The notes below the pieces were generated by a model that saw nothing but the letters and a program-made list of their open reading frames with translations, had not been told where the DNA came from and did not search any database. Positions 8,468 to 17,504 of a stretch of DNA of 64,000 bases are shown one piece after another. The DNA comes from an uncultured Lachnospiraceae bacterium. Its GTDB lineage: Bacteria; Bacillota; Clostridia; Lachnospirales; Lachnospiraceae. Positions within the stretch are counted from its first letter, which is position 1, and each line of letters opens with the position of its first letter. Position numbers and translations under genes: made by a program. The DNA lies in the NCBI GenBank assembly GCA_958428365.1, contig CAUAFT010000010.1, positions 62,001 through 126,000 on the forward strand, given 5' to 3'.

Positions 8468-8845
8468 ATGTTACTTGAAAATGCAAAAATACTCATTGGG
8501 GATGATTCCATTCTTGCCAGAAAACAGTTAAAAGATGTTCTCGCTTCCTTGGGGTGTACGAATTTTATAGATGCCGCCAATGGTCAGGAAGCCATTGACA
8601 AATACAAGACCGAGAAACCGGATCTGGTCTTTTTAGACATCGTAATGCCTGTAAAAGACGGAATCGCCGCTGTAACGGAAATCTGTGAAGCCGACAAGGA
8701 CGCCGATATCATCATCGTCTCCTCCGTTGGAACCCAGACACAGCTAAAACAGGCGATTGAAGCAGGTGCGAAGGATTTTATTCAGAAGCCTTTGAATACC
8801 GATCAGGTGGAAGGTATCATAAAAGTCCGTTTTGAAGGGAGATAA
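8468..8845 (+). CDS. CheY-like single-domain response regulator
   Basis: A 125-residue receiver domain with no output domain: acidic residues in LIGDDS, phospho-acceptor in LVFLDIVMP, Ser in IVSSVG and Lys in FIQKPLN. AGGGGG precedes the ATG. It is followed after 3 nt by a CheX-like gene, so the two are translated together. The partner suggests a phosphorylation cycle, with this protein as the phosphorylated output; the upstream kinase is not next to it. Confidence 0.88.
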   Translation: MLLENAKILIGDDSILARKQLKDVLASLGCTNFIDAANGQEAIDKYKTEKPDLVFLDIVMPVKDGIAAVTEICEADKDADIIIVSSVGTQTQLKQAIEAGAKDFIQKPLNTDQVEGIIKVRFEGR

Positions 8846-8848
8846 TCT

Positions 8849-9736
8849 ATGTATACACAATTTTTTGGAAATTATCTGTTGGAAAAGAATGTCATTACCA
8901 CAGAACAGCTCTTAGAGGCATTGAAGGAACAGTCCAAGGTACATTTAAAACTCGGCACCCTTGCAATCCATGAGGGTTATATGACAGCCGGAGAAGTCGA
9001 CAACATTGTGATTATGCAGACACACCAGGATAAGAAATTCGGAGAACTCGCCATTGAGGAAGGTTATCTCACCCAGGAACAGGTAGATTCCCTCTTAGAG
9101 ACCCAGAAGCCGGACTATCTTCTGCTTGGACAGGTATTGATCGAACAGGGGATTCTGACCAATACCCAGTTTGAGAATATCATTGTAGAGTATCAGTCCG
9201 AAAACGAGCTTTACAATCTGGATTTTTCAAATTTTCAGAAGAAGAAGTTCGATGAGATGATTCAGGAACTCTGTCATTTTTCAGATAAGAAGCAGGAGAC
9301 GCGCCTTGTAGAATATCTTCAGCTTCTGGTCACCAACCTGATTCGTTTTATCGGAAATGATTTTACGATCCTGACTCCGATTCCATGCAGTGAATATCCT
9401 TCTGTGTACTGCGTGAAACAGTTGGTACACGGCAATTTTACGATTGAATCTTTCTTAGATACCAATGAGACCACCGCCGTGGAATTTGCCTCCCGCTATG
9501 CCAACGACGGTTTTACGGAATTTGACGAATATGTAAAAGCCTCCTTAGAGGACTTCTTAAATCTTCACAATGGATTGTTTAATGTTAATATGTCCAATAT
9601 CTACTCCGATGAGCTGATGCTGACGCCGCCGGAGGTACATATGAATGAGATCCTTACTTTTGAAAAAGAGCATTACATTCTCCCGGTGATCTATCCGTTT
9701 GGAACCATCAACTTTATTTTTACGATCACGGAGTAG
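8849..9736 (+). CDS. CheX-like protein with N-terminal GspE-N-like repeats
   Basis: A 295-residue protein. Residues 1-115 hold three copies of a helical repeat of about 35-40 residues (FGNYLLEKNVITTEQLLEAL, LGTLAIHEGYMTAGEVDNIV, FGELAIEEGYLTQEQVDSLL, then LGQVLIEQGILTNTQ), similar to the N-terminal domain of GspE/MshE ATPases, which in MshE binds c-di-GMP. Residues 135-295 resemble the CheX/CheC phosphatase fold; a D-x2-N stands in the region where CheC/CheX carry E-x2-N (EDFLNLHNG near 234), so activity is uncertain. The CheY-like protein 3 nt upstream is the natural partner. Confidence 0.68.
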   Translation: MYTQFFGNYLLEKNVITTEQLLEALKEQSKVHLKLGTLAIHEGYMTAGEVDNIVIMQTHQDKKFGELAIEEGYLTQEQVDSLLETQKPDYLLLGQVLIEQGILTNTQFENIIVEYQSENELYNLDFSNFQKKKFDEMIQELCHFSDKKQETRLVEYLQLLVTNLIRFIGNDFTILTPIPCSEYPSVYCVKQLVHGNFTIESFLDTNETTAVEFASRYANDGFTEFDEYVKASLEDFLNLHNGLFNVNMSNIYSDELMLTPPEVHMNEILTFEKEHYILPVIYPFGTINFIFTITE

Positions 9737-9774
9737 AGACCAGGTGAATGAAATGTATTTATCTGCGTAAATTT

Positions 9775-9811
9775 ACAGCGTAGCAATGAATTGAATTGCT
9801 ACGCTGTTTTT
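9775..9811 (+). terminator. Terminator after the CheX-like gene
   Basis: Perfect 12-bp arms (9775-9786 and 9796-9807) with a 9-nt loop followed by TTTTT. The stop of the convergent threonine synthase gene lies at 9846. Confidence 0.88.
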
Positions 9812-9845
9812 ATGTTTTACAATATTTTTTACGCTATGTATCTCT

Positions 9846-11336
9846 CTACTCCATCCCCAGGAAATTCTTCACTATCTGCGGCATCTGTTCCACCTCGCAG
9901 ACCGTATCATGGAGAACTTTTGCGCTGCGGATCTCCTCGATGGCATTTGGAATCTCCACATTTCCAATTCTGGAAAGCTCATCCACCAATTCAAAATCGC
10001 TCATGGCATCGTATTTTCCATCAATGGCATTCATAACGCTTCTTGTGAACTTGAACGGACTTGCAGTGGACGCGATCATGGTCTTTGTCTCATCCTTTGT
10101 GTCCGCCTTATATTTCTCATAGACGCCTGCCGCCACTGCGGTATGGGGATCAATGATGTATCCGGTCTTTTCGTAAAGATTTTTGATCACCTCTGCGGTC
10201 TCACTCTCTCCCGCATAATTTCCATAGAAGTCCTTTAATTCCGCCTTCATCTCCGGTGTGATCTCATAGACGCCCTGCTCATTCAGAGCTTTCATAAATT
10301 CTGCATTCTTCTTCGCATCATTTCCGGCGATACGGTAGATCAGCCTCTCCAGATTAGAAGAGATCAGAATATCCATGGACGGTGAGGATGTCAGGATAAA
10401 CTCACGGTTCTTATTGTATTTTCCAGTCTCAAAGAAATCGTATAACACCTTATTCTCATTGGAAGCGCAAATCAGCTTTGCAATCGGGATTCCCATATTC
10501 TTCGCATAAAACGCGGCAAGGATATTGCCAAAGTTACCGGTAGGCACCACCACGTTGATCTTTTCATCTTTCTGGATCTTTCCATTTTCGTATAATTTTG
10601 CATAGGCATATACATAGTATACGATCTGCGGCACCAGTCTTCCGATATTGATAGAGTTCGCAGAGGAGAACTGATATCCGGCTGCTCCAAGCTCCTTTGC
10701 CAGCTCCTTATCGGAGAACATCTGCTTCACTCCGGTCTGTGCCTGGTCGAAGTTCCCGTGGATACCCACTACGAGGGTGTTTTCTCCCTTTTGAGTCACC
10801 ATCTGTTTTTCCTGGATCGGGCTGACTCCATTCTTTGGATAAAATACGATGATCTTCGTTCCTTCCACATCGGCAAAGCCTGCCAGAGCTGCCTTCCCGG
10901 TATCGCCTGAGGTGGCCGTCAGAATTACGATATCGTTGTCGATCTGATTCTTCTTCGCTGCTGTGGTGAGTAAATGCGGCAGGATCGACAGCGCCATATC
11001 CTTAAAAGCAATGGTCGCCCCGTGAAACAGCTCCAGGTAATACGCTCCGTCCGCCTCCACGAGGGGAGCGATCTGTTCGGTGTCAAATTTGCTGTCATAG
11101 GCTTTGTTGATACAATCCTTCAACTCTTCCTCTGTGAAATCCGTCAGAAACTGCTTCATCACCGCATAGGCCGTCTCCTGATAGGTCATCTTTGCCAGTT
11201 CCTCCACCGTTACGTCCAGCTTCGGAATCTCGTTTGGTACAAATAAACCGCCGTCATCTGCCAGACCCTTTAAAATTGCCTGGGATGCGGTTACTTTTTC
11301 CTCGTTATTGCGTGTACTTGAAAATAATAAGTCCAT
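9846..11336 (-). CDS. thrC: Threonine synthase
   Basis: A 496-residue PLP enzyme that converts O-phosphohomoserine to threonine. The cofactor lysine is Lys112 in FHGATIAFKDMALS, and the phosphate-binding loop is TATSGDTGKAAL. Length and the N-terminal SSTRN matches the long bacterial form. No homoserine kinase or homoserine dehydrogenase gene is adjacent; aspartate-semialdehyde dehydrogenase of the same pathway lies 20 kb away at 30967. The leader is short and I see no T-box or threonine attenuator. Confidence 0.95.
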   Translation of the reverse strand: MDLLFSSTRNNEEKVTASQAILKGLADDGGLFVPNEIPKLDVTVEELAKMTYQETAYAVMKQFLTDFTEEELKDCINKAYDSKFDTEQIAPLVEADGAYYLELFHGATIAFKDMALSILPHLLTTAAKKNQIDNDIVILTATSGDTGKAALAGFADVEGTKIIVFYPKNGVSPIQEKQMVTQKGENTLVVGIHGNFDQAQTGVKQMFSDKELAKELGAAGYQFSSANSINIGRLVPQIVYYVYAYAKLYENGKIQKDEKINVVVPTGNFGNILAAFYAKNMGIPIAKLICASNENKVLYDFFETGKYNKNREFILTSSPSMDILISSNLERLIYRIAGNDAKKNAEFMKALNEQGVYEITPEMKAELKDFYGNYAGESETAEVIKNLYEKTGYIIDPHTAVAAGVYEKYKADTKDETKTMIASTASPFKFTRSVMNAIDGKYDAMSDFELVDELSRIGNVEIPNAIEEIRSAKVLHDTVCEVEQMPQIVKNFLGME

Positions 11337-11430
11337 TCTCTCATCCTCTTCTTATTGTTCGTTTTACTGTGTTTCATTATAGAATAAACAAACGGAGCCT
11401 GTCAATTCTTTTCCCCGGATTGTTAAATAT

Positions 11431-11570
11431 GGTATAATGTCGTTAGACATTATACCACGCCGAATGGCATCCAGAGCGGAGCGTCATGTGCAAAGCACAT
11501 GTTATAATGTCGTTAGACATTATACCTCGCCGAATGGCATCCAGGCGAAGCGTCATGTGCAGCGCACATG
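11431..11570. repeat. Tandem 70-bp repeat, two copies, with internal palindromes
   Basis: Copies at 11431-11500 and 11501-11569 match along their length apart from a few substitutions and one indel. Each has a palindrome (TATAATGTC-GTTA-GACATTATA; 11433-11454 and 11503-11524), a GC-rich middle and a second palindrome (CATGTGC/GCACATG). A third TATAAT begins right after the second copy. They lie directly upstream of the AP2-like gene at 11627. Confidence 0.85.
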
Positions 11571-11626
11571 ATATAATATTAACAAATATGATACCTGTAC
11601 TTTTACAAAACGGAAAGGAATCTCCC

Positions 11627-12448
11627 ATGTTACCAGGAGTCTACAAAGCCACAAAAAAAGACGGAACGCCTTATTTCCGTGCCAGCATCCACTATCAGAA
11701 TAAACACATCAGTCTCGGCAGCTATTCCACCGAGGCAGAGGCGCACTGCGCCTATCTGGAAGCCGGAAAGCTGTTGGATTCGGGAGATATCCCCTTTGAC
11801 TCCACTCTGTTCTCCGAGCTGACCCTCTCCTTTGAAAAGATCGTAGTCCTCTGCAATTTCCGTGATAACGGGCTCTACATCAAGACCCCGATCTATCTGA
11901 GAAACAACTATTTTTCCTACTTTCTAAGCAGCCGGGAAGAGCTGAAGTTCGACATCGACGACCTGTTCTTTTATTCCCAGCATAAGATCCTGAAAAGAGG
12001 CGGGCACCTCTTCGTCAGTGAGTATGGTATGCAGACCAGCCTCTACTCCCGCTATGGCATCCACAGCCACAGCGTAGCCGGAAAAGACTTCACCTTTGCA
12101 AACGGGGATCCTCTGGACTGGCGTTATTCCAACGTCATTGTCATCAATCCCTACCACGGCGTGAGCCAGATCGTAAAAAAGGGTGTGACCCGCTATCGGA
12201 CAAGCATCCATATCAACGGCAACTATCTGATCGGAACCTACTCCACCCCGGAAAAAGCCGCCATCGCCTACAACAAGGCGGTGGATCTGGCAAAGTCTTT
12301 CGGCATGAAAAAAAACTTCCCGGAAAACTATGTGGAATCCTTTTCCGCCAGGGAATACGCCGAACTTTATACCCATATTAAGATATCCCAAAAATATCAG
12401 GACTACCTGAGACAGCTTTCATGCTCCGAACATTCACCCATCCCATGA
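11627..12448 (+). CDS. Protein with two AP2-like DNA-binding domains
   Basis: A 273-residue protein with two related domains: residues 3-48 (GVYKATKKDGTPYFRASIHY ... LGSYSTEAEAHCAYLEA) and about 198-244 (GVSQIVKKGVTRYRTSIHIN ... IGTYSTPEKAAIAYNKA). This is the three-strand/one-helix pattern of AP2 domains, found in bacteria mostly in HNH homing endonucleases. The middle has an HNH-like end (FANGDPLDWRYSNVIVIN) but I cannot see an intact HNH triad, so a nuclease role is doubtful. I start at ATG 11627 because GGAAAGGA lies 7 nt upstream. The tandem repeats just upstream are candidate binding sites; that is inference. Confidence 0.68.
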   Translation: MLPGVYKATKKDGTPYFRASIHYQNKHISLGSYSTEAEAHCAYLEAGKLLDSGDIPFDSTLFSELTLSFEKIVVLCNFRDNGLYIKTPIYLRNNYFSYFLSSREELKFDIDDLFFYSQHKILKRGGHLFVSEYGMQTSLYSRYGIHSHSVAGKDFTFANGDPLDWRYSNVIVINPYHGVSQIVKKGVTRYRTSIHINGNYLIGTYSTPEKAAIAYNKAVDLAKSFGMKKNFPENYVESFSAREYAELYTHIKISQKYQDYLRQLSCSEHSPIP

Positions 12449-12510
12449 AAACCTGAAAGAACAAGGTATCGTCCAGCTCTGCCACATCCTCTTCGAAAAG
12501 AAAAAAATTG

Positions 12511-12536
12511 AGGGTTCCGATCCGGAACCCTGTTTT
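12511..12536. terminator. Bidirectional terminator
   Basis: Arms AGGGTTCCG (12511-12519) and CGGAACCCT (12523-12531), with TTTTT on the plus side and A-rich sequence giving T residues on the minus side. It sits between the AP2-like gene and the convergent leuD. Confidence 0.85.
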
Positions 12537-12555
12537 TGATCCTATTAGAAATCCC

Positions 12556-13041
12556 CTATTTCTGATTGATGTAGTTGACAAGTCCTTCCGCCTTAATGAT
12601 CTTCTGCATGAACTCCGGGAACGGCTGTCCCTGGAAGGTACTGCCCTTCGTCTTATTCGTGATGATTCCCGTGTCAAAATCCACTTCCACCTCATCGCCC
12701 GCCTCGATTCCGGCCGCCGCCTCCGGGCATTCAATGATCGGGAGTCCGATATTGATGGCGTTGCGGTAGAAAATACGCGCAAAGGTCTCCGCGATGACAC
12801 AGCTCACTCCCGCCGCCTTGATGGCGATAGGTGCGTGTTCTCTGGAAGATCCGCAGCCAAAGTTCTTATCGGCTACGATCAGATCTCCCTCCTTCACGTT
12901 ATTTACAAATTCCCTGTCTATATCTTCCATACAGTGCGCTGCAAGTTCCTTTGGATCTGAGGAATTCAGATATCTTGCAGGAATGATCACGTCTGTATCT
13001 ACATTATCTCCATATTTGAATACGCTTCCACATGCTTTCAT
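12556..13041 (-). CDS. leuD: 3-isopropylmalate dehydratase small subunit
   Basis: A 161-residue protein, the short form of LeuD, which pairs with the 419-residue LeuC to interconvert 2- and 3-isopropylmalate in leucine synthesis. The swivel-domain motifs are present: YGDNVDTDVIIPARYL near residue 8 and NFGCGSSREHAPIAIK near 60. It follows leuC with an 11-nt gap, so the subunits are made from one transcript. The gene ends at the bidirectional terminator. leuA and leuB are not in the window. Confidence 0.93.
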   Translation of the reverse strand: MKACGSVFKYGDNVDTDVIIPARYLNSSDPKELAAHCMEDIDREFVNNVKEGDLIVADKNFGCGSSREHAPIAIKAAGVSCVIAETFARIFYRNAINIGLPIIECPEAAAGIEAGDEVEVDFDTGIITNKTKGSTFQGQPFPEFMQKIIKAEGLVNYINQK

Positions 13042-13052
13042 GTCTCTTCCTC

Positions 13053-14312
13053 CTACAATGCATCCGGTCCTGAAATCTTACCGGTCACGGCGCTGGCTGC
13101 TGCAACCGCAGGACTCGCCAGATAGATTTCCGAATCAATATGTCCCATACGTCCTACGAAATTCCGGTTCGTGGTGGAGACGCATCTCTCTCCCGCAGCC
13201 AAAATTCCCATGTAACCTCCAAGACAAGGTCCGCAGGTCGGTGTGCTGACAATGGCTCCGGCTTCGATAAATATCTTTAAAAGCCCCTCCTCCATCGCCT
13301 GTAAATAAATCTGCTGTGTGGCAGGAATAATGATGACACGCAGTCCCTTTGCCACCTTTCTGCCCTTTAAGATCTCCGCCGCACATCTTAAGTCGTCGAT
13401 CCTTCCATTGGTACAGGAACCAATGACCACCTGGTCAATGGCGATCTCTCCCACCTCGTCAATGGTCTTTGTGTTTTCCGGAAGATGCGGGAAGGATACC
13501 GTGGATTTTAACTGTGACAGATCAATGGTGATCTCCTGCTCATACTCCGCATCTGCGTCCGCTTCGTATACCTTATAAGGACGTTTGGAATGCTCTTTCA
13601 TGTATGCAACGGCTAACTCATCCACAGGGAAGATACCGTTCTTCGCTCCTGCCTCAATTGCCATATTTGCAATGGTGAAACGGTCGTCCATACCCAGATT
13701 GGCAATGCCGTCTCCCACAAATTCCAAAGACTTATAAAGAGCTCCGTCCACTCCGATCTCTCCGATCAGATGCAGGATCACATCCTTACCGCTGACCCAT
13801 TTCTGCGGCTTTCCGGTGATGTTCACCTTAATCGCCGCCGGAACTTTGAACCATGCCTTACCCGTTGCCATTCCAGCCGCCATATCGGTACTGCCGACTC
13901 CGGTGGAAAATGCTCCCAAGGCTCCGTAAGTACAGGTATGAGAGTCCGCTCCGATGATAACATCTCCGGCTACAGTCAGCCCCTTTTCCGGTAAAAGAGC
14001 ATGCTCAATTCCCATCTGTCCCACGTCAAAATAATTGGTGATCTCATGCTTGCAGGCAAACTCTCTGACACATTTACAATGCTCGGCGGATTTGATGTCC
14101 TTATTCGGAACGAAGTGGTCTAATACAAGCGCCACCTTATCTTTATCAAAGACACTCTCCGTATCCATTTTTTCCATCTCATGAATCGCAACCGGCGAAG
14201 TAATATCATTGCCCAGGACAAGATCCAAATCAGCTTCAATCAACTGTCCGGCACATACAGAATCCAGACCGGCATGCGCCGCCAGGATCTTCTGCGTCAT
14301 TGTCATTCCCAT
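13053..14312 (-). CDS. leuC: 3-isopropylmalate dehydratase large subunit
   Basis: A 419-residue aconitase-family iron-sulphur subunit. Cluster ligands are in GSCTNGR (middle) and PTCGPCLGGYMG (C-terminal part); GADSHTCTYGALG is the substrate/cluster loop. I chose ATG 14312 (MGMTMTQKI): AAGGAGG lies 8 nt upstream, whereas the open frame reaching back another 34 codons has no ribosome site and runs through the promoter. It is divergent from a LysR regulator gene at 14455. Confidence 0.95.
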   Translation of the reverse strand: MGMTMTQKILAAHAGLDSVCAGQLIEADLDLVLGNDITSPVAIHEMEKMDTESVFDKDKVALVLDHFVPNKDIKSAEHCKCVREFACKHEITNYFDVGQMGIEHALLPEKGLTVAGDVIIGADSHTCTYGALGAFSTGVGSTDMAAGMATGKAWFKVPAAIKVNITGKPQKWVSGKDVILHLIGEIGVDGALYKSLEFVGDGIANLGMDDRFTIANMAIEAGAKNGIFPVDELAVAYMKEHSKRPYKVYEADADAEYEQEITIDLSQLKSTVSFPHLPENTKTIDEVGEIAIDQVVIGSCTNGRIDDLRCAAEILKGRKVAKGLRVIIIPATQQIYLQAMEEGLLKIFIEAGAIVSTPTCGPCLGGYMGILAAGERCVSTTNRNFVGRMGHIDSEIYLASPAVAAASAVTGKISGPDAL

Positions 14313-14379
14313 GCATAGTTCCTCCTTAAATTTATTTTCATGTGTAGTGTGAAAGTGCAATTTGCTATCTATTGTTGCT

Positions 14380-14409
14380 ATCATAGCACAGAACATGCTA
14401 TAATAACAA
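14380..14409 (-). promoter_or_regulatory. leuCD promoter with embedded LysR-type operator
   Basis: On the minus strand TTGTTA (14404-14409) and TATGAT (14380-14385) are 18 nt apart. Between and overlapping them is a dyad, ATAGCA-N7-TGCTAT (14383-14401), the usual size for a LysR-family site. The same intergenic DNA must carry the promoter of the divergent lysR gene, so one site can control both. Confidence 0.55.
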
Positions 14410-14454
14410 TACATATTAAATATATTTATTATAACTTTTTGTTATGGAGGAACT

Positions 14455-15348
14455 ATGTATCAGAATTTGTCGTCATATAAGATTTTTTATACGGTTGCCA
14501 ATACGGGAAATATTTCCAAGGCTGCCAGAGAACTCTATATCAGCCAGCCCGCCATCAGCAAATCCATTCAGAAATTAGAGGACAGCATTGGCGCAAGGCT
14601 CTTTGAGCGAAGCTCCAGGGGCGTCACCCTCACCGACGCAGGAGAACTGCTCTACACCCATGTAAAATCCGCCTTTGAGACCCTGGCTTTGGGCGAGGAC
14701 AGGCTGCGCCGTTCCATTGAGCTGGGCGTGGGACATCTGACCATCGGGGTCAGCTCCACCCTCTGTAAATATATCTTACTGCCCTATTTGAAGGAATTTA
14801 TCAAGGAAAATCCCCATATCAATATCTCCATCTCCTGTCAGTCCACGAACCAGACTCTGCATCTCTTAGAGGAGGGAAAGCTGGATGTGGGACTGATCGG
14901 AAAACCGGCTCAGTTAAAAAATATTGATTTTTATGCTTTGCGTGAGATCGAAGATATCTTCGTGGCAACCAGGGATTATCTGCATAATCTGAGTATCCGC
15001 GGAGTGCGGCGGGATCAGCTTTTGCAAAACGCCACCTTAATGCTTTTGGATAAAGAAAATATGACGCGGCAGTATATTGATGATTATCTCCAGGAAAACC
15101 ACATCTCCTTACAGGATATCATAGAGGTCTCCAACATGGATCTGGTCATCGAAATGTCTAAGATCAGCCTTGGGATCGGCTGCGTCATCAAGGATTTTGT
15201 AAAAGAAGAACTGCAGGAAGGTTCCCTGATGGAGATTCCGCTGGCAATCCCGATCCATAAGCGGGAGATCGGATTTGCCTATAACCGGGATGTGAAAATA
15301 TCGGAATCCCTGGAAAAGTTCGTACAGTTCTATGAGAATTATTCTTAG
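14455..15348 (+). CDS. LysR-family transcriptional regulator
   Basis: A 297-residue regulator with an N-terminal winged helix (KIFYTVANTGNISKAARELYISQPAISKSIQKLEDSIG is the conserved HTH region, residues 10-47) and an effector-binding domain (about 90-295). It is transcribed away from leuCD across a 142-nt gap that holds a LysR-type dyad, so it very likely controls leucine synthesis, with a pathway intermediate as effector. A strong GGAGG precedes the ATG. Effector identity cannot be read from the sequence. Confidence 0.88.
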   Translation: MYQNLSSYKIFYTVANTGNISKAARELYISQPAISKSIQKLEDSIGARLFERSSRGVTLTDAGELLYTHVKSAFETLALGEDRLRRSIELGVGHLTIGVSSTLCKYILLPYLKEFIKENPHINISISCQSTNQTLHLLEEGKLDVGLIGKPAQLKNIDFYALREIEDIFVATRDYLHNLSIRGVRRDQLLQNATLMLLDKENMTRQYIDDYLQENHISLQDIIEVSNMDLVIEMSKISLGIGCVIKDFVKEELQEGSLMEIPLAIPIHKREIGFAYNRDVKISESLEKFVQFYENYS

Positions 15349-15386
15349 AGAAATAATATCGCTGCTTCAAGCCGGACAGATCTGCT

Positions 15387-16280
15387 TTACTCATACCATG
15401 TAAAGCGGTCTCTTCCCGTATTTTTACTTTTGTACAGGGCTTCGTCCGCCAGTTTTGCCAGCTTTCTTGCCTCGTCGGAGCTTGCAGGGATCTTTCCCGC
15501 GCCTCCGGCGCTGACGGTCAGATAGTTCCCAATTTCTGAATTTTCATTTGGAATCTTGGCTTCATGCACTTCCTCGGAGATATATTCCATCAGAACCTCC
15601 ACTTCCTCCCTGCTCCAGCCCAGCAGGACGATTCCAAATTCCTCTCCTCCATATCTCGCCACATAGCCCTTTGCCTTTTCCACGCATTTTTTCAAAATGC
15701 CTGCTATTCTCTGCAAAACACGGTCTCCTTCCAGATGACCGTAAGTATCGTTTACTTTTTTGAAAAAATCTATATCCACAATGATGAAGGTGAAGGTAAG
15801 CTGTTTTCGGACTGCCTCCTCCGCCACTTCCTCCACATACATATCCAATCCGCGGCGGTTGTCGACATTTGTCAGCATATCCAGGTTTAACTGCTTTTCC
15901 AACTGCCTTCTGTATTTTGAAAGGTTGATATGGGTCATGACCCTTACTTTTACCACATTGCTGTTGTAGGGTTTTACGATGTAATCCACAGCGCCGCATA
16001 GGAAACCGCGCTCCTCATATTCCGCTTCAATAAATCCCGTCAGGAAGATTACGGGAATATAATCTGTCTCGTGACTTCCCTTTAGCATTTCCAGCACCTG
16101 GAAACCGTTCATATCCGGCATCTCAATATCCAACAGGATCAGATCCGGCGATTTTGTGGCGGCCATAACAATCCCTTCCTGACCGCTATTGGCTGTGAGC
16201 ACTTCATAGGTGTCTTTTAAAATATCTTCCAGCACCTTCCTTGCCAGGTGACTGTCGTCAATAATCAGTATTTTGTCCAT
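15387..16280 (-). CDS. Response regulator with GGDEF diguanylate cyclase domain
   Basis: A 297-residue protein: receiver domain at residues 1-120 (ILIIDDS, LILLDIEMPDMNG, IVKPYNS) and a GGDEF domain at about 135-295. The active-site motif is GGEEF (ARYGGEEFGIVLLG near 215), which is a competent variant, and DMLTNVDNRRGLD opens the domain. It should make c-di-GMP from two GTP when phosphorylated. I see no RxxD inhibitory site five residues before GGEEF. Monocistronic, and convergent with lysR. Confidence 0.9.
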   Translation of the reverse strand: MDKILIIDDSHLARKVLEDILKDTYEVLTANSGQEGIVMAATKSPDLILLDIEMPDMNGFQVLEMLKGSHETDYIPVIFLTGFIEAEYEERGFLCGAVDYIVKPYNSNVVKVRVMTHINLSKYRRQLEKQLNLDMLTNVDNRRGLDMYVEEVAEEAVRKQLTFTFIIVDIDFFKKVNDTYGHLEGDRVLQRIAGILKKCVEKAKGYVARYGGEEFGIVLLGWSREEVEVLMEYISEEVHEAKIPNENSEIGNYLTVSAGGAGKIPASSDEARKLAKLADEALYKSKNTGRDRFTWYE

Positions 16281-16348
16281 CTGCCCTAATCCTTCTTCAT
16301 ATGTTTCTATTACCGCAGGTCTTAAATATCTCTGCAGAAATAGTATAG

Positions 16349-16382
16349 CAAAAAAAAACGGAGACAGGAAGCCCTGTCTCCG
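16349..16382 (-). terminator. Terminator of ilvNC
   Basis: Perfect 10-bp arms CGGAGACAGG (16359-16368) and CCTGTCTCCG (16373-16382), followed on the minus strand by a run of nine T. Confidence 0.9.
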
Positions 16383-16403
16383 AAAATTTTCTATGTTTTT
16401 TGA

Positions 16404-17426
16404 TTAATTGTTGATCAGCTTTTCCTCTTCGTTGTTCCAGCTGTAGAGCTTACGGATCTCTTTTCCTACTTCCTCTGCCGGATGCTCAGCTGCAAGCTTT
16501 CTCATAGCCTTGAAGTGAACCTGACGTCCTGCCGGTGACATATCCAGTAAGAACTCTTTTGCGAAAGAACCATCCTGGATATCGGAGAGGATTTTCTTCA
16601 TGGCTTTCTTGGTATCCTCTGTGATGATCTTAGGTCCTGTGATGTAATCGCCGTACTCAGCAGTATTGGAGATAGAATATCTCATTCCCTCGAATCCTGA
16701 CTGATAGATTAAGTCTACGATTAATTTCATCTCATGGATACACTCGAAATATGCGTTTCTTGGATCATATCCTGCCTCGCAGAGGGTCTCAAATCCAGCC
16801 TGCATCAGTGCACATACACCACCGCAGAGAACTGCCTGCTCACCGAAGAGGTCTGTCTCTGTCTCAGTTCTGAATGTGGTCTCTAAGACACCTGCTCTTG
16901 CTCCACCGATTGCCAGTGCATAAGCCAATGCCATATCTAAGGCTTTTCCGGTTGCATCCTGCTCAACAGCTACTAAGCAAGGAACACCTTTTCCTTCCTG
17001 GTACTCGCTTCTTACGGTATGTCCAGGTCCTTTTGGAGCAATCATGGTTACGTCTACGTCCTTCGGAGGTACGATGCATCCATAGTGGATGTTGAATCCA
17101 TGTGCAAACATTAACATATTGCCTGCTTCTAAGTTTGGCTCGATGTCTTTTTTGTACATATCTGCCTGTTTCTCATCGTTGATCAGAATCATAATGATAT
17201 CTGCTTTTTTTGCAGCTTCTGCTGTTGTATATACTTCAAATCCCTGAGCCTCTGCCTTTGCCCATGATTTAGAACCCTCGTAAAGTCCGATGATAACGTT
17301 GCATCCTGACTCTTTTGCATTCAATGCATGTGCATGACCCTGGCTTCCGTAACCGATCACGGCAATGGTCTTGCCCTCTAAAAGTGAAAGGTTACAGTCT
17401 TCCTGATAATAAATTTTTGCTGACAT
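16404..17426 (-). CDS. ilvC: Ketol-acid reductoisomerase
   Basis: A 340-residue class I enzyme of valine and isoleucine synthesis that isomerises and reduces acetolactate or acetohydroxybutyrate. The Rossmann motif is VIGYGSQGHAHALN (residues 21-34), and the knotted C-terminal domain has the metal ligands in TDLFGEQAVLCGG and the SNTAEYGD loop. An AGGAGGAA site lies before the ATG. It lies 78 nt downstream of ilvN, probably on the same transcript. Confidence 0.96.
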   Translation of the reverse strand: MSAKIYYQEDCNLSLLEGKTIAVIGYGSQGHAHALNAKESGCNVIIGLYEGSKSWAKAEAQGFEVYTTAEAAKKADIIMILINDEKQADMYKKDIEPNLEAGNMLMFAHGFNIHYGCIVPPKDVDVTMIAPKGPGHTVRSEYQEGKGVPCLVAVEQDATGKALDMALAYALAIGGARAGVLETTFRTETETDLFGEQAVLCGGVCALMQAGFETLCEAGYDPRNAYFECIHEMKLIVDLIYQSGFEGMRYSISNTAEYGDYITGPKIITEDTKKAMKKILSDIQDGSFAKEFLLDMSPAGRQVHFKAMRKLAAEHPAEEVGKEIRKLYSWNNEEEKLINN

Positions 17427-17504
17427 TTTTTATTCCTCCTATAATTGTTATCTGAATCTTTCATCACAACAGAATATCCGTAAAATACCGTATCTGCTAT
17501 GATA

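Noticed and set aside
11431..11570. CRISPR array
   Set aside because: Only two head-to-tail 70-bp copies without spacers, and no cas genes.
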